NCBI GenBank assembly: GCA_003167415.1
Contig: PMTF01000026.1
Location: forward strand, 62,001-126,000
Source: Acidimicrobiaceae bacterium
GTDB taxonomy: Bacteria > Actinomycetota > Acidimicrobiia > Acidimicrobiales > RAAP-2
Length of the DNA stretch: 64,000 bases
Reading direction: 5' to 3'
Shown here in pieces: positions 52,389 to 59,054 of this stretch (its first letter is position 1; the number at the start of each line of letters is the position of its first letter). Under the pieces are notes generated by a model. That model ran no database searches. It had not been told where the DNA came from and saw only the letters and a program-made list of their open reading frames with translations. Both the position numbers and the translations under genes were made by a program.

Positions 52389-53029
52389 AGGTCTTCAATC
52401 GCTTCACTTCGGCCCTGGAGAATACCGAGATTGTTCATAACGCGGTCTCGCTTCCAGCACCCGGGACATGCGCCGCAGGGAAGTTCCGAACGATGACAAG
52501 AGACCGTCCAACCCAGAATGTCTTCACCAAGACCCGAGCGCGCTACTAGGTGTTCTGTGGTCTCTGAAATTGCGGGAACGCTTACGGTGATTCCCCCTTC
52601 TTGAATCTGGAGACAAGCATTGAGCGCTTCATAGAACTCAACTGTTCCGTCTATGTGTCGACTTCCGTCGCCGGAAACAGTGCCCACGACCAAATCACGA
52701 TATCCGTGACGAAGTGCGACCGAAGCCGCGATTGACACCAGAAGTTGATTCCGATAAGGCCACCATTCGGGGCTCGAAGAATTCTGAATGGACACCTCAT
52801 CAAGAAGAAGTCCGGCTCCAATCGGGCGAAGGTCAATTGCAATTTCAAGAAGCGACACGCCAAGTAAGCGTCCGATAACCGCTGCAGCTCGTCTCTCTGC
52901 CGGAGCAGGACGTTGTCCATAGTCAATAAACAATGCTGCCGCAGGAGAACATATTGATGCGAGAGCGGAACTGTCAACGCCGCCCGAGAGGAGCAACAAA
53001 CTGCTCGAGTAGGCTTGCTCTTCCAGCAT
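52385..53029 (-). CDS. queC: 7-cyano-7-deazaguanine (preQ0) synthase, QueC family
   Basis: The 214-residue protein has the PP-loop LLLLSGGVDSSALAS (SGGVDS at 15-20), then ALFIDYGQRPAPAERRAA, WWPYRNQLLVSIAASVAL and the zinc site C178, C185, C188, C191 in SCHRSELPCGACPGCWKR. These are the features of true QueC, which makes preQ0 from CDG with ATP and ammonia. QueC-like enzymes in some defence systems instead attach a deazaguanine to a protein N-terminus. The sequence alone does not tell which applies. It follows the kinase-transferase gene by six bases. Confidence 0.9.
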   Translation of the reverse strand: MLEEQAYSSSLLLLSGGVDSSALASICSPAAALFIDYGQRPAPAERRAAAVIGRLLGVSLLEIAIDLRPIGAGLLLDEVSIQNSSSPEWWPYRNQLLVSIAASVALRHGYRDLVVGTVSGDGSRHIDGTVEFYEALNACLQIQEGGITVSVPAISETTEHLVARSGLGEDILGWTVSCHRSELPCGACPGCWKRDRVMNNLGILQGRSEAIEDL

Positions 53030-53035
53030 TGGTTC

Positions 53036-54283
53036 TTACACTCGCCCTGCTACAAGTTGCTGACCCTGACCCGCCCATACCGCTCGATAAAGCGCACTGG
53101 ACAAATCGTGGTGAATTTCGGCTCCGGCGCCAACAAGCATCTTCGAACGTGAATCATGCGCTGAATTTAGGAAACCCACCACCGGTAGCCCCTTTTTGTG
53201 AGCCCATCCAACCTCGTATACCGTTCCCGGATCCCAGCTCTCAAGAATTGCGAAAACTGCGTCACTACCTTCTAGTCCGGCAAGGTCTTTCTCGGCGACT
53301 TCGTCCCCACCGATGCCAACATCATGGAATGGACTGAAGACGTCGGCCCCAAGACCCATAAGTACGTCCCGGCAGAGTTCTATCAACCATCGCTCAGGCA
53401 ACGAGAAAAACGGTGCGGCTAGATAAATTACCGGTGGACGTTCCGGAATCGTAAGTTCAGGTCCTGCAGTGTCAAGCACCGAGGCGACAGGATCGCCATT
53501 CAGAATCCTGACTGGGATGGCGCTCTGTGCATTCGGGCGCGACCCACACCACCAAGCCGCGCAACCACTTGCAATCCGCGCGGCTTCCACAGGATCGGCG
53601 CCATGGCTCCAAGCATGAGCGAATCCAGCAGCAAATATGTCACCGCTTCCGAGCGGCCATATCGTTCTCGTCGGAAATGGACCAACGCGGACCGATTCTT
53701 CCCGACCTTGCACGACCACTAAGCAGCCTCTTCCCGAATCTTTTACAACGACTACCTCGGCTCCTGAGGTCTCAAGTACGTCGCGAGCGCATTCTTCGGG
53801 AGTCTCACCTATGTTTGCGAGAGCACCGATCTCTCTTCGGTTGGCTACTACCGCGAGTTTCTTCCAAGTCAACCCCGTCGTTTCTATACGCACCAAGTCA
53901 CGAGGACGCTGTGGGTCAACGATGAGTCTCTCCGCAGAAACCGAGATTTCTCCTCTCTCAATCATTCCGAAAACGAGTACGGCTTCGTCTTCGGCTCGAA
54001 GTGGCTCATCAAAAGAAGCGGTCGGTCCATCGATCGCTGGGTCACTCACAGGCGTGAAGTATCTAAAGCCAACTGGTTGATCGCGCTCTATAACGATCCT
54101 GTCAACTTCCAATGAAGCCGCTGCAGCGCTTGCTGCATCGCTCGTCATTTCGTCGATAGCTGTGACCAGAGAGACATCCGCATAACGGAGAGCGGCTGCA
54201 GCTCGCATGCCACTTCCCGAGACATCGTCCTGATATTCGGGAACTTCTACGAGTTCCGAATATGTACCCCCGACAACAATCAC
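53036..54283 (-). CDS. PfkB-type kinase fused to nucleoside 2-deoxyribosyltransferase
   Basis: The 415-residue protein has a PfkB ribokinase-like domain (about 1-270), with anion-hole motif PLGSGDIFAAGFAHAW (catalytic D215), VVANRREI and VVVKDSGRGC. A nucleoside deoxyribosyltransferase domain (about 283-400) follows: VIYLAAPFFSLPERW (Y287), DVFSPFHDVGIG, and WDPGTVYEVGWAHKKGLPVVG (E357, nucleophile in the family). NDTs move deoxyribose between bases and PfkB enzymes phosphorylate nucleosides or sugars. The fusion could put deoxyribose on preQ0 and then phosphorylate it. The start is GTG, overlapping the stop of the small gene upstream. Confidence 0.85.
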   Translation of the reverse strand: MIVVGGTYSELVEVPEYQDDVSGSGMRAAAALRYADVSLVTAIDEMTSDAASAAAASLEVDRIVIERDQPVGFRYFTPVSDPAIDGPTASFDEPLRAEDEAVLVFGMIERGEISVSAERLIVDPQRPRDLVRIETTGLTWKKLAVVANRREIGALANIGETPEECARDVLETSGAEVVVVKDSGRGCLVVVQGREESVRVGPFPTRTIWPLGSGDIFAAGFAHAWSHGADPVEAARIASGCAAWWCGSRPNAQSAIPVRILNGDPVASVLDTAGPELTIPERPPVIYLAAPFFSLPERWLIELCRDVLMGLGADVFSPFHDVGIGGDEVAEKDLAGLEGSDAVFAILESWDPGTVYEVGWAHKKGLPVVGFLNSAHDSRSKMLVGAGAEIHHDLSSALYRAVWAGQGQQLVAGRV

Positions 54284-54618
54284 AGAGCCGCGCGTATTTC
54301 CAATGTGATCGCGCCCCCATCAACTGCGATGACCTTGACTATGAACTTCACTCCCTGCCTCAGGCATTCCAGAAGTCGAGCGGTAGGCACGACACTTCCC
54401 GCCACCGACGCTTCCGCTGACAATATGGCGACAACTTCGGGTGGGCCTAGACTCAAAGCAACTGACAGCACTGCCCCCACTTCGAGTAGTTCCACGACGC
54501 CCGCGACAGGCGCTTCGAGCGTTCGTCTAAGAACGATTTTCGAACAGGGATCTTGCTCACCGCCTTGTCCTGAGCTGCCTCTTGCTGCACTGTTCGAAGG
54601 CTCTGAACTACCGCTCAT
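54280..54618 (-). CDS. 112-residue protein of unknown function heading the preQ0 operon
   Basis: The protein has a flexible Ser/Gly/Gln-rich N-terminus (MSGSSEPSNSAARGSS), one Cys, then a compact beta-rich part: LRRTLEAPVAGVVELLEVGAV, LSLGPPEVVAILS, VAGSVVPTARLLECLRQG and VIAVDGGAITLEIRA. I do not recognise the family. The start at ATG 54618 overlaps nothing, and the stop overlaps the kinase-transferase start (GTGA). A small protein coupled to a base-handling enzyme could be a regulator, a carrier or an acceptor for modification. That is speculation. Confidence 0.65.
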   Translation of the reverse strand: MSGSSEPSNSAARGSSGQGGEQDPCSKIVLRRTLEAPVAGVVELLEVGAVLSVALSLGPPEVVAILSAEASVAGSVVPTARLLECLRQGVKFIVKVIAVDGGAITLEIRAAL

Positions 54619-54672
54619 AACGCAACCCCACTTAGGCGCGGGTCATCCGCAAGACCATAAGGCAGCATATCC

Positions 54673-54685
54673 AACATTAAATGTT
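54673..54685. promoter_or_regulatory. Palindrome AACATT-A-AATGTT before the preQ0 operon
   Basis: This perfect 6-bp inverted repeat lies in the 86-bp gap between the glycosylase stop (54705) and the small-protein start (54618), and is AT-rich in a GC-richer setting. It is a candidate operator or promoter part of the six-gene operon. No unambiguous -35/-10 pair was found. Confidence 0.45.
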
Positions 54686-54704
54686 AAATGGGATTTCAAT
54701 CTTT

Positions 54705-55502
54705 CTAGAAGCGATGTCTAAGGCGAGACGTTGTAGCTTGTTCTGACCAAATCGTCGCGTCAAGGTCGCTGGCGCGAACCCCACCACGCCTCGCCCACTC
54801 CAAAAAGAACGCTTCCATGATTAGGTAGTTCCGAGCTACGCCCCACCCAGGGTCAAATACTCCAGCAGCAGCACCGGCCCTAATCACATGAATATCCAAA
54901 ATCGCAACATCGTCACTATCGAAATGATTTCTGACAATCCAACTCGCGGTCTTTGGACCGATACCCGGAGCTTGAAGCAGCCAATCTCTTACTTGAAGTG
55001 GCTCCGATGGAAGATTTCCGTCATCTAGGAAGGCTAGGCACCTCGTCAATCGATCGGCGCGTTGAGATGGAAAACGGTACTTTCGCGTCGTCCCAAAGAC
55101 GGTGAGCGGTCTCCTCAAAATCTTTTCGATCTCGCCGCCACGTACAGAATGCCCTTCGCTAAGCAACCCTCTCTCACGTACCGCATGAAAGGCTGCGAGT
55201 CCCAATTCAAACGGCATTCCAAACCCGCCCAAGACGCATGCAGCAACCTCTTCTCGTAATGATGAACCGAGTCGATGTCTTCCAGTCTTGTCAAGGTGTC
55301 CGTCAATTCTTGAAAAGTCCGTCGTAGCTATCCAGTACGCGGCGGTACCTGTTTGCCACCTTTTCCCCCAATTTATGGTTCGTCTTACACCGAGCGCTTC
55401 CAACGCCACAGAGGGGCCGGGGCCGTAGAGACCGCTTGGATCGTCCGCTTCTTTAGAGTCAGTACCAGCTGGTGCGCAAAGCACACGCTCTTGGATATTC
55501 AC
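54705..55502 (-). CDS. HhH-GPD DNA glycosylase, OGG-like
   Basis: The 265-residue protein has the helix-hairpin-helix and catalytic pair of OGG-type glycosylases: QAPGIGPKTASWIVRN (Lys184, Schiff-base lysine position) and DVAILDIHVIRAG (Asp203). Upstream helices include VAACVLGGFGMPFELGLAAFHA and SQRADRLTRCLAFL. OGG enzymes remove oxidised guanine; a deazaguanine could be the target here. It starts with GTG overlapping the XRE stop. OGG-like genes also accompany QueC-like genes in type IV CBASS loci, as I recall, which makes the neighbourhood meaningful. Confidence 0.8.
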   Translation of the reverse strand: MNIQERVLCAPAGTDSKEADDPSGLYGPGPSVALEALGVRRTINWGKRWQTGTAAYWIATTDFSRIDGHLDKTGRHRLGSSLREEVAACVLGGFGMPFELGLAAFHAVRERGLLSEGHSVRGGEIEKILRRPLTVFGTTRKYRFPSQRADRLTRCLAFLDDGNLPSEPLQVRDWLLQAPGIGPKTASWIVRNHFDSDDVAILDIHVIRAGAAAGVFDPGWGVARNYLIMEAFFLEWARRGGVRASDLDATIWSEQATTSRLRHRF

Positions 55503-55756
55503 GTCGGATTACCTCCGGCGTCTCTGTGCAGTTGGTCCAGGCTTAAATTCAAAGTTGTCGCAATTCGTGCCACGGTCAAAAACCCCGGAGTGGGAAGTCT
55601 TCCCGTCTCGATGCTTCGAAGAGTGTCCACGCTGAGCTTCGCGCTCACGGCGACATCCTGTGCCGACATCCCACGCTCCTCGCGAATTGCTGAAAGTCTC
55701 CGTCCAAGTTGGCGACCATGATCTCTTTCGGCTCGTGATAATGACTTGCGCGCCAT
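55499..55756 (-). CDS. XRE-family (Cro/CI-type HTH) regulator
   Basis: The 85-residue protein starts at ATG 55756 (MARKSLSRAERD). The helix-turn-helix is clear: LGRRLSAIREERGMSAQDVAVSAKLSVDTLRSIETGRLPTPGFLTVARIATTLNLSL. It is coupled to the glycosylase gene by a four-base overlap. Two 14-bp repeats directly before the ATG are its likely binding sites and contain the promoter, so it probably represses itself and perhaps the whole locus. Confidence 0.88.
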   Translation of the reverse strand: MARKSLSRAERDHGRQLGRRLSAIREERGMSAQDVAVSAKLSVDTLRSIETGRLPTPGFLTVARIATTLNLSLDQLHRDAGGNPT

Positions 55757-55784
55757 GTGTATTATTATACGTGTATTATTATAC
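55757..55784 (-). promoter_or_regulatory. Tandem 14-bp operator/promoter of the XRE-glycosylase operon
   Basis: On the minus strand two exact copies of GTATAATAATACAC lie end to end, immediately before the ATG. Each contains TATAAT, and the nearer one is seven bases from the ATG, so transcription should start at or near the start codon (leaderless). Each unit also has GTAT/ATAC symmetry. Binding of XRE dimers to both copies would shut the promoter. Confidence 0.7.
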
Positions 55785-55815
55785 ATCTACAGAATCGACG
55801 CGGGTGTGTTCAAGG

Positions 55816-56160
55816 CTATTGATCATGTCCCCAGGGTGCGGGGTTCATAGCATCGGCAGCTGCTTCTCGGTCTGGCGCCAAAATATGTCCGTAGACGTCA
55901 GCGGTCACTCGGATGGACGAATGTCCAAGCAGCTCGCTAACGACCTGAAGCTTGACACCACTGGCGGGCATCAGACTTGCCGCCAACTGGCGTAGCTCGT
56001 GAGGGTGCCAATGTTCGGGGCCGGCTCGCTGGCAGATCGACATAGAGTCGCGGCTCAGGTTTCTCGGATCAATCATCGTGTCAAATCTCAGACCAAAGAG
56101 GCGTGAGAGATCCAAGCGCAACGGTCTCCACCAAGACCCAGACCGATTCACAACATCAAA
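55816..56160 (-). pseudogene. Tyrosine integrase, truncated remnant
   Basis: The C-terminal catalytic part is clear: WHPHELRQLAASLMPASGV (HxxR), VVSELLGHSSIRVTADVYGH (His/Ser box and Tyr) and an end APDREAAADAMNPAP. Before it are only ~45 residues (from RSGSWWRPLRLDLSRLFGLRF), so the N-terminal domains and first Arg box are missing. It lies downstream of an excisionase-like gene in the same direction. It probably mediated integration at a tRNA-Val site and is now inactive. Confidence 0.75.
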
Positions 56161-56170
56161 ATATCGGAGC

Positions 56171-56380
56171 TCAGGAGGCAACTTTTGCGTCGCCATGAAG
56201 GAACCTTTCGAGTCGCGGAACACTGACCAGCCATCTTGCGCCAACTCGAATAGCTGGCTCAAACTGTCCTGCTCGCGCGAGCCGGTAGACAGTCTCGGCT
56301 GACAAGCCGATTCGACTTGCAGCGACGGGAATTGAAACTAGATCGACTGCGACCGGTTCGCGATCGTTACGCGGCGTCAT
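56171..56380 (-). CDS. Excisionase-like HTH protein
   Basis: The 69-residue protein (start MTPRNDREPV at 56380) has VSIPVAASRIGLSAETVYRLARAGQFEPAIRVGARWLVSVPRLERFLHGD, the MerR/HTH_17 pattern of actinobacterial excisionases. A truncated homolog is at 17703-17840. It lies next to the integrase remnant. Confidence 0.75.
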   Translation of the reverse strand: MTPRNDREPVAVDLVSIPVAASRIGLSAETVYRLARAGQFEPAIRVGARWLVSVPRLERFLHGDAKVAS

Positions 56381-56968
56381 CGCCGGTATTCGCTTTGCTA
56401 TCCACGTACCGCAACGGTCGCGGGCTGGCGACAAACTCTAAGAATCAGTGATGTCAACTAATTCCCGAAGATCTCGATACAACGTTTGATGACCCCTTGC
56501 GGGTCATGCCCATATTTCCTGTTCACCGCCGCTTTCTGACGTCCATTTCTCGCCAAACCGTAGCACTTTTTGTCCACTGAGATTTGCCATTGAGTCCACA
56601 GAGTTTTTGACGTTGCTGACGTCGTTGCTGACGGATTGCCCTTGCAAATCACGCAAAGGGTCACAAATGTCGACTTCAGATGGATCGGAGGCGTCGCTCG
56701 GGGCTGCTGACGATGTAAAGAATTCAAGTGCCACTTTGACGTTCAAATGTTAGGAAGAGTTGAACTCCGCGACGTCCCACGTACAGGCGTGAACTGCTCA
56801 AAGCACGTGTCCATCAACTTTGACGAATTCTTCAAGGCCGGTCACTCGAAAGCGTCGCGAGCGACCGATGTGTACCGAGGGCAAATGGTTCTAAGTCCTC
56901 AAGCGCATCCCACAGCCCGCATTTTCATCTTCCCCCGAATCTCATCACGGGGAACCTAACATCGAACT
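56381..56968. other. Gap with a short coding-like remnant
   Basis: No complete gene is supported. A minus-strand stretch at ~56640-56690 encodes SEVDICDPLRDLQ, whose DNA matches at protein level a stretch at ~61490-61525 (VEVDFYDPLRGF). Both look like leftovers of the same gene family. Confidence 0.4.
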
Positions 56969-57733
56969 ATGGCGAAACGCATCGAAGATCTCTTGCATCG
57001 TCGCTCTGACCTTTCGACGTTCCTAGTCCACTTCACGAGCGACTATGGAGGTAAGTCAGCCAATGAAAACATTCTGAACATCTTGCAGTCGGGTGTTATC
57101 GAAGCTCGAAACGCCTTTGGATCAGGACAACGCACCGCCTCGGACGACGATGATTTCCAGGCATCTCAACATGTCGTTTGCTTTACAGAAACTCCACTCG
57201 AACACGCGTGGATGATGTGCGAGGAGATCGAAGGCCGAGTGAATGGATTTAGCCATTACGCGTTGGCCTTTACGAAGGCGTGGGCAAGATCTCGACATGC
57301 CAATCCGGTCTGGTACGTGGACATCTCAACACGAGGCGGCGCGGACTGGCTTATGGTTCCCATTCACCGACTTCGGGACGACGCCCTCGCTGAGGCGCGT
57401 CGGGATGGCAAATCTCTCGCCGATTTCCCGATTGCCAAAATTCTTCCCTATGTCGAACAGATGGGCCCGATGACATTCGGAGGGAAGAAGGAATGGTGGT
57501 GGGAGCGAGAGTGGCGTCACTCAGGCGACTTTTATTTTGAATGGACGGAAGTAGTTGCAATTTTTGCCCCAGTAAATGAACACGACGTACTTCGGAATAG
57601 TCTCTCGTCAAGGAGGAGGCATGGCGCCGAGGTTCCCCCTATTCTTGATCCCGAGTGGGGCCTCGAACGAATGATAAGCGCCCTTCGAGGCATTCCTGCG
57701 TCCCAAGCGGGACCATGGCCTGTGTACTACTAG
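56969..57733 (+). CDS. AbiGi-like abortive-infection protein
   Basis: The 254-residue protein has the pattern LVHFTSDYGGKSANENILNILQSG, QHVVCFTETPLEHAWMM, YALAFTKAWARS and GGKKEWWWEREWRH. These fit the AbiGi family of phage-resistance proteins, which shares a fold-like outline with DUF2971 (HFT..., CFTETPL..., EWR...). No membrane segments. Adjacent DUF4365, NACHT and Rad50-like genes support a defence role. The partner toxin AbiGii is not obvious here. Confidence 0.75.
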   Translation: MAKRIEDLLHRRSDLSTFLVHFTSDYGGKSANENILNILQSGVIEARNAFGSGQRTASDDDDFQASQHVVCFTETPLEHAWMMCEEIEGRVNGFSHYALAFTKAWARSRHANPVWYVDISTRGGADWLMVPIHRLRDDALAEARRDGKSLADFPIAKILPYVEQMGPMTFGGKKEWWWEREWRHSGDFYFEWTEVVAIFAPVNEHDVLRNSLSSRRRHGAEVPPILDPEWGLERMISALRGIPASQAGPWPVYY

Positions 57734-57911
57734 TACTAGTTTCTCGCATATCTGATTGACAAGAGCATCGATTCCGAGGGTGAGTGAGGAGACTGGATCC
57801 CGGAGTCGCGAGGTCAATACCCATGTCCCGTCATTGACGGACGGAAGAGCGGCGCGCCACACAATTCGATGGTGGGATGAACGGCAATTCAAGTCGAGTA
57901 GCCTCGCGAAT

Positions 57912-58862
57912 ATGCGGCGTCCGCTGTCAGCAAAGACCAGCAGTCTCGGCGTTACGCTAACGAAACTCGCTGTCGAAAGTCAGCTTGAATGGCTGTTCCG
58001 CGAGCAATCAACCGAGGATTACGGCATTGATGCGCATCTTGAAATTGTTCGCGACAATGTAGTTGATGGTCGCCTTCTTGCGCTGCAGATTAAGAGCGGC
58101 CACAGTTTCTTTAGCGAGAAAGCGCATGGAGGATGGTGGTTTCGGCCCGACGCGCAACACGTGCACTACTGGGTTAACCATTCATTACCGGTAATAGTCG
58201 TTCTGTGTGATACGGCCACGCGAATCTGTTACTGGCAACTCGTCAATATGACAACACTGGAAAGAACTTCTGACGTCGGTTGGAAAATGCTGATTCCCGA
58301 AGTGCAGAAACTAGACGAAGATTCAAGATTGCGCCTAGAGGAAGCTGCTTCGGCAGATCCCTATGTCTTGCGTTTGCGGAATCTACAACTATCCCGCACG
58401 TGGATGATAATGCTGGCGAACGGAGAACGACTCGTTATCGAAGTTGAAGAGTGGATTAATAAGTCGTCGGGCCGCGGAGCCATCAAACTCGGAGTCGTCG
58501 GACCAGATGGGTTAGCCCCTGATGTTCGTGCCAATTGGGCAATTCGACTTCCTGGTTCCGAATTCCATTCAGCAATACCGAACTTGTTCTCTTGGGCTGA
58601 ATTGAACCTCCATCAAGAGACATATGAAGCGGCGGACCGTGAGCGATACGAGTCAGAATGCGTCGGATATGACAGTAATGACAGACAATATCAGTCGATG
58701 TCGTTCGACGAATGGGCGTTAAATCAGAACTTGGAAATGGACGCATATCGACCGTACTTGCAACTGATGGGCGAGGTCGAATACACGATGCTCGAACTCA
58801 CTTTGAATGACTTGGGCAAGGCGTTCTTGACAGTCGATCAATTTGCATCCCAAAGTCGCTAG
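57912..58862 (+). CDS. DUF4365 (PD-(D/E)XK-like) protein
   Basis: The ~316-residue protein is best started at ATG 57912 (MRRPLSAKTS). The N-terminal domain has LTKLAVESQLEWLFREQSTEDYGIDAHLEIV, VVDGRLLALQIKSGHSFF and HVHYWVNHSLPVIVVLCD, the DUF4365 signature with a D-(x)n-E-x-K-like set (D, E and the QIKSG Lys) of restriction-endonuclease-fold nucleases. The C-terminal ~170 residues are unassigned. DUF4365 proteins are common in defence islands. Confidence 0.75.
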   Translation: MRRPLSAKTSSLGVTLTKLAVESQLEWLFREQSTEDYGIDAHLEIVRDNVVDGRLLALQIKSGHSFFSEKAHGGWWFRPDAQHVHYWVNHSLPVIVVLCDTATRICYWQLVNMTTLERTSDVGWKMLIPEVQKLDEDSRLRLEEAASADPYVLRLRNLQLSRTWMIMLANGERLVIEVEEWINKSSGRGAIKLGVVGPDGLAPDVRANWAIRLPGSEFHSAIPNLFSWAELNLHQETYEAADRERYESECVGYDSNDRQYQSMSFDEWALNQNLEMDAYRPYLQLMGEVEYTMLELTLNDLGKAFLTVDQFASQSR

Positions 58863-59054
58863 CGAACTCGACGTTGTTGTATTTCAAGAGGCGAGAAGAT
58901 CCCGTTCCATTGTGCTTGAGCCATAGCTTCGGCGCACACTTCACGGTCTGGTGCGGTGGTTGGTCATTTGTCGACTCACGGACCCTCGCCACTTCCTCAG
59001 AATGCGATCACATTCACTCGTCAGACGATCGCAGACAAATCGGTCGTCGGAGTG

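Noticed and set aside
50369-55502. Queuosine tRNA pathway or dpd DNA-modification cluster
   Set aside because: QueC, QueD and QueE are shared with those pathways, but QueF, Tgt, QueA, DpdA and the Dpd restriction proteins are all absent. The NDT-kinase fusion and nitroreductase do not belong to either.
50369-55756. Complete type IV CBASS or Qat system
   Set aside because: QueC-like and OGG-like genes fit only in part. No CD-NTase, TGT-like protein, Qat-type ATPase or TatD-like nuclease is present in the window.
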